A stretch of DNA of 64,000 nt from Berghia stephanieae (taxonomy: Eukaryota; Mollusca; Gastropoda; Nudibranchia; Aeolidiidae): NCBI GenBank assembly GCA_034508935.3, contig CM067448.1, forward strand, positions 53,223,139 through 53,287,138, given 5' to 3'. The notes below the pieces were generated by a model. That model ran no database searches, had not been told where the DNA came from, and saw nothing but the letters and a program-made list of their open reading frames with translations. A program made the translations under genes and the position numbers. Below are positions 21,111 to 53,072 of the stretch, piece by piece. Every line of letters begins with the position of its first letter. The stretch's first letter is position 1.

Positions 21111-21466
21111 GGTAATTAATTTCATTTTAAAATATTATAGCAGCAATTAAAAGGATAATAATGGATGATACACACCAGGTGGCTCAAAATAATTGTTCCC
21201 TGTTTGCCAGTCTAGCGTGTCTAATCTATTTAAACCACATTGTTGCAATTGTTACAACAGTATTCTACTATATAAATTTTTATTATGCTAAATTTCAAGT
21301 ATGTAATTTCACCAATTACACGTGTTATTTGAGTGTTGTTGAAATAGCCAAAACAAAGTAAGGCAAATTTTTGTTCTAAAAAATGTGCGTCTTTCTTGTT
21401 TCGATTATGGTGGGAGTAAGACATGAAATTCTCATCAATTAGAAAATCAAATTAACTGAATAATGA
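21110..21466 (+). repeat. Repeat Z, copy 2
   Basis: Closely matches 14690-15050 over about 360 bp. It is sandwiched between two copies of the (AT)n-plus-flank unit. Confidence 0.8.
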
Positions 21467-21499
21467 ATATTATGCGTGGGTGGGTGTGGGTGTGGGTGA

Positions 21500-21595
<96 letters not shown>

Positions 21596-21722
21596 CAAGC
21601 ATAGGTGCCCGTTCAATGAACGTGACGATAGGTCGATCAACACAAAAATTTATAATTCAAGTCTTGATGAAATACAAATTGTACTCAATGTCTATTGTCT
21701 AATTTATCGATAATTACGTTTT
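21500..21722 (+). repeat. (GT)n(AT)n block plus 130 bp flank, copy 2
   Basis: Repeats 20926-21110 with a few differences (GAACGTGACGATAGG insertion-type change). The arrangement implies duplication of a segment of about 600 bp that includes repeat Z or its site. Confidence 0.85.
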
Positions 21723-21779
21723 AATGTCGTACGGCGCATTTTGCATGTGCACAGATAGTTATTTGCATTCAAAAGGAGT

Positions 21780-23085
21780 CTCAAAACATAGGAGTATGTC
21801 GTTATCTTAGAGATAACTGGTCCTGTTTTGCCGCATTTTGTCACAATCAAGAACTTTTTTAATCGGTTATTTCCCTTTCTTTGTTTTAAATGTGTGAGGA
21901 GGGCATCTCATGAGTCATTTGTTATGATTATTTCCCTTGAATTGTTTTCAACATGTGAGGACGGAAGTCCTGAAGTTATTTGTTTTATTTCTAGAGTTTT
22001 TAAACCGTTGATTGGTCGACAGATGTCTCTGAATGTGAATGTTACTCAAAGTCGACTCAATTCTGACTATTTGTATTCGCGGGCGGAGAGAGTTGTTGAG
22101 TGTGACAGCCATTGTTGGTATTTAGGCTGAAGAATTTTAATAATCTTCGTTTGAATGTTTCTAAATCTGTTGTGTTCACACATGATTCGGGAAAAGCGTT
22201 CCAGTTTTTAATATTGCGGGGTGCAAATGAATATTTGAAGATTGTTGAGTTTGTAGATTGGTGATTTATTGTCTTTGAGTTGGTTTTTCTTTGAATGCGT
22301 GTATTTCGTTGTAAGTCTAGTTGTTCTGGTAAGATGGTCGTCATTTTGAACATGAGAGTTAAGCGTTGTTCTTTCCGTCTGTCTTGAAAGGGAGACTATC
22401 CAAGCTGTGTGATCATTTCTGTTAAGCTGTTATAGAGGCTGTAGTCATTAAAGACAAATCTTGCAGCGCGGCGCTGGACAGTTTCAATTGCTTTTATATC
22501 CGATTGTACGTGTGGGTCCCAAACTGTACAGGAATAGTCTAAGATGGATCTTATGAGTGTTGTGTAGGCAGTTTCTTTTACTTTGTATGGAAATGTCTGA
22601 AGTTCCTTTTCATGAACCCTAGCGCAGAATTTGCTTTATTTATTATTTTGTTGATGTGTGCTTGCCACATTAGGGTTTCGTGTATAATTATGCCTAAATA
22701 TAGATGTTTTCCCCGTAACTTGTTCCATTGTGTTATTGTTCAGTGTGTAGTTGGATCTAAGTGCTGATTTGCTGCGGGATATTTCCATCTTATAACATTT
22801 TGTTTCATTGAAACGCATGCCCTATGTGTCTGCCCATTGTTCGAGATCTTGTAAGTCTGTTTGCAGTTGTTTTTGGTCTGATGGTGATTTGATGTGTCTG
22901 TAGAGAAGACAATCATCCGCAAAGAGCCTTGTTTGAGATGATAAAGCTTGAGGAAGGTCATGTATGTGAATGAGGAAGAGTATCGGACGTAGAACTGTCC
23001 CTTGTTGTACTCCCGAATAAACTTGACAGGATGATGATGATGAACCTTCGACAATAATTATCTGTGTTCTTTGCATCAGAACTTG
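21780..23085 (-). mobile_element. L2/CR1/Jockey-group LINE, 3' half of ORF2 and 3' UTR
   Basis: Minus-strand frames give in order SGVQQGTVLRPILFLIHIHD, RLFADDCLLYR (the FADD catalytic motif), LEQWAD, MRFNETKCYKMEISRSK, YLGIIIHETLMWQAHINKII, ANSALGFMKRNF, LIRSILDYSCTVWDPHVQ, TVQRRAARFVFNDYS and APRNIKNWNAFPESCV. This is the RT-to-C-terminal layout of Jockey-superfamily LINEs. The copy is 5'-truncated just before RT motif B. A TAG replaces the usual Trp after WADT, a frame shift lies near YLGII, and other stops follow. The 3' UTR (21780-22050) recurs inverted at 24290-24520. Confidence 0.88.
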
Positions 23086-23548
23086 GAAAAGCGCTTGACA
23101 AATATTTCATGTTTATTCGCGTGAATTATCTAGACGTCTATCATAATCTTAGTCAGAAAACAGCTGAATCTCCCTTGGCTTAGATCTTACTAGATCTTTT
23201 CATTTGGCTTTGATGATTGTGACAGAAGATTAAATGTTGAGTTTATAACGTTCAATAGGCAAACATTTATATTCCAATAGACTGCGTTGATATCCCATAT
23301 TCAAAAACAATTCTCTTCGAATAGAAATAACTTAACCCGACTCGTGTTTCCCTAATACGTAAAAATTGTATTGTATTTATTTTTTAAACCCTGGTTTTGG
23401 TCTGTTCCCGCCTTTCCTTCCATCAAAACTTTCATGTACTTATCTTTCAGTAAGTCATTTTGTTTTGTTTTGTTTTGTACAAACCTTTACAGCTTATTTT
23501 GTCTTTCATTCCAAAACAAAAGTATGTTTTGCTACAGAGCCCAATGAA

Positions 23549-23551
<3 letters not shown>

Positions 23552-23645
<94 letters not shown>
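23552..23645 (+). repeat. (CT)n microsatellite
   Basis: About 94 bp of nearly pure CT repeat. Confidence 0.97.
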
Positions 23646-23647
<2 letters not shown>

Positions 23648-23973
23648 CTTTGATGGACCAGGAGTTCTTTTGTCAATAGAATGTCGAGTGAGAACCAAAT
23701 CTTTCGCAAAGTTCTTCAAGACTTGAATTCCGTTCCTGGTTGTGAACCAGATGCGTCATCAATATTAAACGTTAACAATGGTTCCCCTTTCCATTAAAAA
23801 AATAATAATAATAGTAATTCAAAGTAAGATGACACAAATGAATTATGTGGGATGATCAGAGAGACAGAAAGAGGTGGAGAGAGATTGAGAGAAAGAGAGA
23901 GAGGGGGGGGGGTGGGACAATTAAACTGCCAGAGTCCCTATACTCGTTTAAGGAAGGAGAGAAAAAAAAAATC

Positions 23974-24220
23974 ATAATTGTGACCCCTCGCCTCAAAACG
24001 GTGTTATGTCGGGATTGTAATAATGCTGAAAATTGAATTTGTGGCCAGAAATCTCAGACTTGCGTTGAGTTTGTCTGTTTTATTGAGAAAAATGAATATC
24101 ATAATTTAGTGTACCGAATACCGACAATTCAACATTTGGACCAGTTTAGCTTTAAATTTACTTTTTAGCATCTGGTTCGTCCCGACATAATGCCGTTTTG
24201 AGACGATGGGTCACAATTAT
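23974..24220. mobile_element. MITE with about 45 bp TIRs
   Basis: ATAATTGTGACCCCTCGCCT at the left and the reverse complement of AGACGATGGGTCACAATTAT at the right continue inward through CAAAACGG..TTATGTCGGGA with few mismatches. It is 247 bp and non-coding. One matching terminus is also present at 16929-16967. The superfamily is not assigned. Confidence 0.8.
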
Positions 24221-24289
24221 CAATCTTAAAGAGACATAACAAGCTGTGGACCTGTCATTGATTTGATTCGATCTCACCACTGGTTTTAA

Positions 24290-24520
24290 AAAGTCTAAAA
24301 ATTAAACAAATAACTCTCAGGGCATCCGTCCTCACATGGTGAAAACAATGCAAGGGAAATAATCATAACAAATGACCCATAGAGGGGTCTCAAACACGTT
24401 AAAACAATGAAAGGGAAATAACCGATTTAAAAAAAAGTTCTTGATTGCGGCATATTGCTGCAACAGTGAACCAGCATTCTCTAAGATAATTGCTCATAGG
24501 TGAGCCCGTCCGAAGTCTGA
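24290..24520 (+). mobile_element. LINE 3' UTR fragment, opposite orientation
   Basis: Reverse complement of 21790-21990: shared blocks include CATGTGAGGACGG, AAATAATCATAACAAATGAC and CGGTTATTTCCCTTT (in complement). It probably derives from a second, plus-strand insertion of the same LINE family. Confidence 0.65.
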
Positions 24521-24529
24521 AATCTAATT

Positions 24530-25376
24530 TGGGTTTTGCATTTAAGTCGAATTTTTGTCTTATTCTTTCACTCTCTCAAGCCCCAAATAGGTACATGAAT
24601 ACATTCCAAAGCTAGCCTTGGTTTTTATGTTGCGTCTTCATGAATGAGAGTGAATGAAGTCAAGTGTTTTGAATTATAAACGTACGGGTTTCTATTAAGT
24701 GGGTTTGTAAGTCATGGCTGAATTAAGAAACAATAGAAGATATATATTGAATTGAATTTACAAATTGGTTTAAAATCCCATAATTTAAATGCCTCTTGTT
24801 GCACGCGGCATTGCTTTCCCTAAAATTCTCACCTGCGCACCTGATTTTCGCAACGTCGGAATTTCGAGGTCTCAAATTCTTAGCATTGTATGTTATCAGT
24901 GAATATAAAGATAGGAATATTATCTTTACATTCATTGAATATGTAATTGATTAACCTTTAAAATGATATCTAACACAACGTAATGCTTGGTTTGAGTCAA
25001 AAATATAAAGAAAGAAATAAGTGTGAACTTACTTTTGAACATTGCTATATAACTCGCTCTTGGCTATTGCCAGTGCCTACATATTTTTGACCAAATCCAT
25101 AATTTTAGTTGTCGTGGCTTCTTATTGATAATATAACTTTAACAACTAGACTGACCCCACCCCTTCCCACGTCTTAAGTTCCCCCATTATCTACTTTACT
25201 ATAACTATAACTGTCGATCTACCATTTTTTTTGAGTGCAGTCACAGCAATGTAACTCGAAAGTCAAGAATGAAATCAGAGTCATATCACTGTTATTACTC
25301 TCTTTGTGAAAACAATATTTTTTATGTTAGGGAAAATCAACCCGAATCCCTGCTGCAGAGGGTTTATTTGATTAAA
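24530..25376. other. No recognised gene
   Basis: AT-rich single-copy sequence. No splice-bounded exon and no repeat shared with the rest of the window was found. Confidence 0.4.
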
Positions 25377-25630
25377 TTAACTCACTCAATCCTAGAGATT
25401 TTTGCTACTTTTCAAAATTGGAAAAAATGTATTTAAAATGAGCATGTACATAGACAGTTATATTCAACTACCATTTACATGCAAACAAAAAAAAAAAAAC
25501 AACTTAAAACATTAGCTTTGATACTACGCCTATGATTTGTCTCAGAAAAATTTAGTAATTTATAGGCATGGGGCAAAAGAAACCCTGGTGTACTACGGAT
25601 TTTAGTCGGTGTTAGGGTTGAGTGAGTTAA
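25377..25630 (+). mobile_element. MITE with TTAA-flanked TIRs, copy 2
   Basis: TTAACTCACTCAATCCTAGAG at the left and GGGTTGAGTGAGTTAA at the right, 254 bp. It matches 3222-3447 throughout, apart from an A-run expansion in the middle. Confidence 0.82.
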
Positions 25631-25723
25631 TCATGTTTCAACGAGCAGAACTGCATCGATCGGTCTATGCTGTAGTTTCTGTTTGATAATGACATATTAT
25701 TTTTTTTTAATAATAATGAAATG

Positions 25724-26010
25724 TAGCTTTTGTCTAGCGCAATATCCACTAAACGTGCTCAAAGCGCTTTACAAAGGGTCCCTGACCAACAGCAACACAT
25801 GACATAAAGAACGAGACATGACGCCTGTCAGGCGATAGCACATTTTTCCGACAGAGACAACGCTGTTAACGGCCAGGTAGTCATTTTACACCTGAGTGCG
25901 GTGAGAGAATGTGAGTAAAGAGTCTTTTCCAAGGACTCAACTATGCGCCGAGCGAGGCTCGAGTCCAGGACATTCCGATCCGAAAGCGATTGTCATACCA
26001 TAAGGCCACA
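25724..26010 (-). mobile_element. SINE-1, full length
   Basis: Reverse orientation, tail at 25724 and tRNA-like head ending near 26010. It is one of the better preserved copies: CAAAGCGCTTTACAAAGGGT, GACGCCTGTCAGGCGATA and the complement of GAGCCTCGCTCGG are all present. Confidence 0.9.
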
Positions 26011-26106
26011 TTATATATTATTTGTCGGTTTAGCTACATGGTGCTGATGTGATTAAAAAAAAAAGTTTGTGGTTGCATTGTTTTCCGTTGAGTCCTCATC
26101 GCTCAG

Positions 26107-26390
26107 CGTAATAGGCTTCAAAAGTCGTGATGTCACTTCCCTCGCAATGACGCATAGTTAGTAACTGGTTCTAAACTATCGGACGCCCTTATGAAATACT
26201 TCTCCGGCGAGAATAAAAGCGTATCCAGAGGAGAAAAACGTCATAAATCTGATCATGTTTTGACTTTTATACATTCTGATCACATGACATGTGAAAAAGT
26301 TCTAGCCAGCATGAAGAATAAAAAGTATCGATTTTCTTTGTTTAGAACCAAGCTGCTCGTTGCTAGGCGGACGTGACATCAGACTATTGA
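26107..26390 (+). mobile_element. MITE-like repeat Y, copy 2
   Basis: Matches 2618-2901. Ends CAAAAGTCGTGATGTCAC and, in complement, CAATAGTCTGATGTCACG form imperfect inverted repeats. An open frame of 61 codons crosses it but is broken in copy 1, so it is unlikely to be a gene. Confidence 0.72.
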
Positions 26391-26525
26391 TGTTTTGGCA
26401 CGAGAGATGACATCTGATATGGTGTCAAGTTAGTAACCGCATTGTATTGTGTGATTAATTATAACTTGCATCGTATAGTTTCCTTTTAACTTTTTGTATT
26501 AAGATAACATACAGATAAATCGAGA

Positions 26526-27395
26526 CTGGGTGGGGTCCTCTGACCTCCCACGGTGGACAGGAGGTCTTTTATCGCTCTTTATCTGTTATCCGAGTTGCAT
26601 TCTGCCTTTGTCTTGGAATGATATTACATACTTGTTTTGTTCTGGCAGAAATCCGTGGAGTTGGGTGGGGGGGGGGGGGGGGGGAACAATCGAATGTGCA
26701 TATTATTTTAGGGATATGATACTTGTAAAATCATCTCTCTGTTTTGTACTGTAATATTTTTTGCTTTGTTTTTAAATATCGTGTTTTGTAAACATTTGAG
26801 TGTATTCCGTTTGATGGGATTCCGTGCTTGTATTCTTGTGGTCTAGTGGTATGACACTCGCTTTCGGATCGGAAGTTCATGGGTTTGAGCCTCGCTCAAC
26901 GCATAGTTGAGTCCTTGGAAAATGCTCTTTACTCTCATTCTCTCACCGTACTCAGGTGTAAAATGAGTACCTGGCCGTTAACAACGTTATCTCTGTCCAA
27001 AAAATTACAATATTGCCTAACAGGCGTCATGCCCGTCCTACATGTTAAGTGTAGCTGTTGGTCAGGGACCCCTTGTAAAGCGCTTTGAGCACGTTTAGTT
27101 GATATTGCACTATATAAAAGCTCAATTTTTTTTTTTTTTTTTTAAATTCTGGATGAGACTTTTAGGTGATCTAAAAACTAAGTACACTGATAATGTGCTC
27201 TTGGAATCTACATCTGTTCTCTATTTAAACCATTTCCTTTGTCTTACTTTTTTCTTGTGTGCTTTCAATTGCTAATCTATAATATTTTGACTATCCCATT
27301 TTCTTTCTTTCTACTGGCGGTGAAAAGACCTAAATACGTCGCAAGTTCCGTAAAATCCTTTAAAATAAAAACAAACAGAAATCGAGGTCGTGATT
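26526..27395 (+). repeat. R1 interspersed repeat, interrupted by SINE-1
   Basis: The 5' part is 26526-26837, with hairpin GACCTCC...GGAGGTC near 26542-26566. The 3' part (27145-27395) begins CTGGATGAGACTTTTAGG and ends with the decayed CTGGCGGTGA..AAGTTCCGTAAAATCC tail. A SINE-1 copy separates the two halves. There is a G run at about 26667. Confidence 0.85.
26838..27144 (+). mobile_element. SINE-1, full length, nested in R1
   Basis: GTGGTCTAGTGGTATGACAC (A box region), TGGGTTTGAGCC (B box), through to CTATATAAAAGCTCAATTTT and a T run. ATTCT occurs on both sides, just before the head and after the T run, and may be the target-site duplication. Confidence 0.92.
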
Positions 27396-27679
27396 GAAGA
27401 TAGATATGATATTACCATTGGGAATTATATAGTATTAACTTTTCCGACTGCCTTTACTTTAAATGAGAGAGCTTCTTAAATATACGATATTGGAGGAAGG
27501 TAACATAGCTACCTCCTATTATTTGAATGAAAGGTATGGTCTTAATATTTTTCATTTTATTTTGCCCTAAACCTCCGAGCACGTAAAGTCTATTTACGAA
27601 ACACCATAGAATTAAACGGGTAAATTCCTTGCGAAACACAATTATTGGCTTAATTTGATATTCTTATGATTGAGAAATT

Positions 27680-28312
27680 GAAATATTGACCAATAGTTCT
27701 CCCGCTTGATCTTCTCACGAGCCTCCTCTTTAGAGAGCTGTTGCTTAGCCTATAGAGCAGTAAAGTTAGGTGCCCCAAACGTAAACAATAACAAGTTGCT
27801 AGTGATTTCCGTTAGGGACCGGAATAATTTACGCACAATATAGGTCTCCCAATTTTGTAGTTTGAGTTGTAGGCAATACACTTTCAGTATTGAAAATATG
27901 TTTACATAAAATCTAACAGTTGCAGAAATAATAATATAAGGCTAAATTATTATGAAAATCAGGCTCCGAATAATTCTCGTTTTGTTCACACCAGCGCAAT
28001 AATTTGCTCTGGTCTAAAAATAGATAGACTGTAACTTTTGATAAATTTTAGAAAATTTTACCTTTTGTTCCATAAAATATCCATATCTAGACATTATTTG
28101 ATGCATGATCGAGTATTTATGAATATGTGTTTCTTTTGCCACCTAACAGCCAATTTAAAGGTTATTTTTTTTCTATTATTTACATTGGAACGTGAGCTGT
28201 CAAGACAGAACATGTGGTTTGCACGTGCTTCTCGACCTTTGTTTACGTTTGGGGCAGCTAACTTTACTGCTCTATTAGATTTTTTAATTCAATACTATTG
28301 GACAGGGATTAT
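27680..28312. mobile_element. Long-TIR element, class unknown
   Basis: TAGAGCAGTAAAGTTAGG plus TGCCCCAAACGTAAACAA at 27753-27788 is mirrored by the reverse complement at 28239-28279. The outer flanks also share CCAATAGT. The spacer of about 450 bp is AT-rich and non-coding. It is probably a non-autonomous DNA transposon; exact borders are uncertain. Confidence 0.6.
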
Positions 28313-28319
28313 GCCAGTT

Positions 28320-29420
28320 TGACGCTTAAAACCTATGTAATGACGCTTAAAACCTATGTAATTTACCGTCATTTTTCAGGTTATCGGTTACCACGTGAAT
28401 ACAGAGGAAGTAATCTTGAATTAACTAATTTAACCGTTCGAACACGTTTTTGGATTATTTTTTCCTCAATTTATTATAACTCGTGTGTTCATTTGCTATA
28501 TGGGCTAAATCTTTATTTGTTAAAATATTCAATATTGTGTTTATGTAAGCTGGTTATTTATTTTATTGATATTTCATGTTCCTTTCAATGCGTTGCTATT
28601 ATAAACAAAAAAGTGGCAGGTTGCCTTAGGGGAGAGAACTAATAATGATTTTCTAAAGGAAGTCGATTTTATCTAGCCTCGTTTTGTCCGCAGTGAACGA
28701 CAGTCGCCATCTTGAGGAGATTTCCTCTAAAAATACTAGGAATACCGACAGTAACACCCTTCAGATACAAAGCGACAATGTTTCAAGACTCAAGAGTTGA
28801 ATAATGTAATGTTCTTTTGTTATACTAGCCTATTCGTTGGGTTGTAGATACATTTCTCTCGTCTGTCCATCGTTAATAGGTCGATTTTGATCGGCCCTGA
28901 ATAGTTGTGTCACTAAAAAGTCTAAAATGAATGAGACGAAGAAGTGAGACAACGTTGATGAGTTGGTAACAGGAACAGTAACACTCGTACTCGTAGGATT
29001 TTCAGTGGCAGTCTAGTCGGTTCTGTTTTATACGGAATGCCATTCTTGTAATTTTTTGGTACAAATAAAGTTTACATTTTGATATAAAATATGAAATAGA
29101 TTGAACCTGATGTAATATTTCGTGAATGAGATTGAGATTGTTTATGAGTGAGGCATAGCAGAGCACGAAACAGAACAAGGGGAAGTAATTTTCATTCCCT
29201 GGTCCTGATGAACAAATAATGTAAAACTGGTACACACAGTACAGACAGATAGTCAATGGATCCCATCATATTGTCACAGTAACATTCCTACTTATTTTCA
29301 TGACCAGAAGTGTCAGGTAGCATCACTGACACTGGTCTTTGGACTTTGGTGTGTTAATGTCATCATTCATAATGTCATAAATCATAAAGTAGAAGTATTT
29401 ATAATTATTATTTGATATTG
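28320..29420. other. No recognised gene
   Basis: A GACGCTTAAAACCTATGTAAT direct repeat at about 28321-28362 is the only structure noticed. No exon or known repeat family. Confidence 0.4.
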
Positions 29421-30300
29421 ATATAGTTATAGCGCCAATATCCACAAATACAGTAGAACATGAAAGTAACGTACTCGGAAATAGCGAGTAAAATCTAAAT
29501 CCCCGTTTTTCCCCCTTATTTGAGTCAATAAAATTAGCATGACAGTAGTGAGTATAAGAAAGAGGTCAACTCGGAAATAACGAGCATTTCCTGCCCCAGC
29601 CTAGGACTGCGAACGAAGTAAAGCAAAACAAGAGACAATGGCAATTTAAATATTTTTAGCCTAGCCTCTTTTCTTTTCTTCTTTTTCGTTACGAGTAATA
29701 TTACATAGTAGCCTAGTCTGTAGTAGTACATAATAGGCGAAACAAATTTGGATGGGGGTTGGGTTGTGTGCGTGTGTGTGTATTGGGGGTGGGGGTCAAT
29801 TATTCACCTAATGTGGTGCCACGCGACGCGCGAGGTAAGCACATGTCAACATGCCTCACTTCGCAGCATCGGTCAGCGAACGATCAGCGAGAGAGGGGAG
29901 TGTGGAACCATTATTTCAATGGGTCAGTGATTGAGTGATGCGCTTGCTTACCTCATCAAACATGCCGAGTGCATACAAACACTCGCGCGCAGACACACAC
30001 ACACTTCTATGTTCTTGTTTTTTTTTCTAGTCATGATTTTACTTGAAAATAAAAACAAAAAACAACACAAAAAAAAACAAAAAAACAAGCATTCTGCCAC
30101 TTCTGTGAAGAAATTGAAATAGGGGCGACGGCTTTTACTCGAATTACACACTGAGGGGAATAACCAGCAATATTATTATAACCTTTCCTGGCAACTCGGG
30201 AATAGCGAGAACTCGGAAATAGCGAGTAATCAGGAGTGGACCCGTCGAACTCGCTATTTCCGAGTTCTACTGTAGTGCTCAGAGGTGCTTTACAAGAGTT
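29421..30300 (-). mobile_element. SINE-1 tail split by a DNA transposon
   Basis: 29421-29450 reads TATAGCGCCAATATCCAC and resumes at 30273 with GTGCTCAGAGGTGCTTTACAAG. Together these are the complement of the SINE-1 tail (AGCGCAATATCCACTAAACG then GTGCTCAAAGCGCTTTACAAG in other minus-strand copies). Only this tail part is clear. Confidence 0.7.
29451..30272. mobile_element. Pogo/Tigger-like MITE, TA target site
   Basis: Left end CAGTAGAACATGAAAGTAACG then ACTCGGAAATAGCGAGT; right end, in complement, CAGTAGAACTCGGAAATAGC. TA lies at both borders. ACTCGGAAATAGCGAGT-like motifs recur subterminally near 29470, 29566, 30187 and 30208. About 820 bp, no transposase seen. CAG-starting ends with TA duplication fit Tc1/mariner pogo types. 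Confidence 0.78.
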
Positions 30301-32326
30301 TGTTTATTTTCATCATTATCATATCATAAGAGTCAAGACGGAAGAGAGATTTTCCCATCTGCGCTGTCTTGTATGTAGACAATACAGACTGTACTGTAAA
30401 ATCTACAGGATAGTCACCCATATAATTAATAATTTTGTGGAGCTGTGGACTGTAAAAATAAAAATTATAATGAACAAAACTGAATGTAACAGCTTTTCAA
30501 AAGAAAAAGAAATTAGGTACTGGCACTGGTACTTTGGTGAAATATTCTTATTGGGTCGGGTTCAATGAAACCTATATCATATATCATTATAAAAAAGCAC
30601 TTTTCAACACGATTCTGATGGCACCAACATTTTGAAAATCAGATGAGGTGAAGAAAAGTTATATGAAAGGCTGAAATATGTGCTCCTATTTGTTGTTATT
30701 TACTGACGGACTTTGTGACCTGAAACTGAAACTGTTGCATTTCGTGTAGTGACCACCACTTGGATTTTAAAACTGGCCTAAAATGGCTGATGACATTTCA
30801 TTTATTTTTCTGGAATGAGTTCAGGGATGTGGGATAAAACTTTGCCCTGAATTTAATTTTGTTAAAAAGTCAAGATGTTAAATTACGTGCCCCAACTTGA
30901 ATTTTGATTTACCAATTTCTGATTTTTTAATTATCCAAAGCTAAATTATACTCTATTTTATCCACGATCAAAAGAGATTCTAAATTGGCATTGATTTAAC
31001 ATAAATAACACCAAACGATAGGGTAATTCCACCTGAAGAAATCTGACATAAATCATTAAAATCCATCCATTATCAAACGATCTTTGGATATTTTTTTTTT
31101 TTTTTCTGAAACCCATCACTCAAAAGTCTTAAAATTCAGGTCACAGCCACTTATCATTTATCATTTATCAGCTCACTGCTGGAGTGCAAATGGAAGTTTA
31201 CCAAGTACCTAATGAAATACCAATCACAGAATATAACTATAACTAGGTAGTCTGATATTTTAATAAAAGTAAGAATTAATAATTCTCTTTTACTCTTTTA
31301 CACAGATTGAGCTTTATATCTCTCAGATCAGATAGGCCTTTTATAAAAACCATTCAATATGATGGTATTATTTTTGAATCTAGGTTGAACGGTTCCAAAG
31401 TTATGATTTTACTACTCAATTTTACTCTATTGCAAAAAGCTCAAACTCTGACTGTGAATTCCCCCACGGACAGCCTGTCAATTAAGCTGACCACTGGTTG
31501 AAATGGGACTTTAGCATGGAGGAAAGAGGGTTGGTCTGGTGACCAAATTCAAATATACTGAGACACCTTTAAAGTTTTAAAATGACGTAATTTTAAAAAT
31601 AAAACATGCCTACATTGATGTCAATCACGCCAAAATAAAGCTTGATCCCTGCTCTTTAAAATTATACTAGAACCGTTCAGATACTGTGAAATTAATGCAA
31701 CAGTGATTATATAAAAATGTGTAATTCAAATTTTAACCCAATCTAGCGCTTCACTTTTCCAATGACTAATCGGCACCTGTCTATGGGCTGAAATCAGACT
31801 ACCTACTATAACCGCTTTGAAAAAGAACAAAATACCAAACACAGAACGTCTCTTACCCTATTCAATCAACAAAACACAATGAATAACAGTATGAAACATG
31901 TTATTGCAGCATGGGTTCAATCCCAGGAGAACACAAAACAGTCTTGGTATTTGTGTCTGCTCGATTCATAAATATGATGTTGATGACAGTCTTGAGATGG
32001 TCTGAAACAAATTTTAGCTAATTTTAATACAGATTTTTGCCCCAGTTGATAAAAGTAGTCACAATTCAGTGGGCAAAGAATCAAACAAAATATATGCAGC
32101 GCCGAATTGCAAAGAGAAGTAAAAGAATCAATCTTCGTGAAAAAAAATATAAATTTTATACTGCATTAGCATTAAAATGTCTACTTCATAAAATAATATA
32201 TTATTGTGTTGTTAAGCCATGGGAAAATGTCAAATCTCTCAAATCTGAACCTCGTTTTGTTCTCCCATATTCCTTATATTTTGTCTTCCACTTCCATCAT
32301 TACTTCTTTTTATTTTTTTATTTCAG
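30301..32326. other. No recognised gene; probable upstream region or first intron of CK2 alpha
   Basis: AT-rich sequence with no shared repeat. The first coding exon of CK2 alpha has an acceptor at 32326, so a non-coding first exon and promoter should lie somewhere upstream. I could not place them. Confidence 0.4.
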
Positions 32327-32456
32327 AGTCGAAGGAACAGCCATTGGTGTTTTGTATCGTAACTTCTTGTCCATCAAGCATCTGACAAGAACATTTTTAC
32401 TCAATTTTCAACACAGCGGGGTCTCATTTATCCCGCATTTTTATAAAAGCACCAAA
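32327..32456 (+). other. CSNK2A: CK2 alpha 5' UTR part of first coding exon
   Basis: TTTTATTTCAG ends at 32326 after a pyrimidine-rich tract and is a good acceptor, so about 130 bases of 5' UTR precede the start codon in this exon. An upstream non-coding exon is implied but not seen. A longer open frame running through this acceptor from 32037 is not treated as coding. Confidence 0.6.

Positions 32457-53072
<20,616 letters not shown>

Noticed and set aside
26191-26376. A 61-codon frame in repeat Y
   Set aside because: It is broken in the other copy at 2618-2901, and both copies have TIR-like ends.
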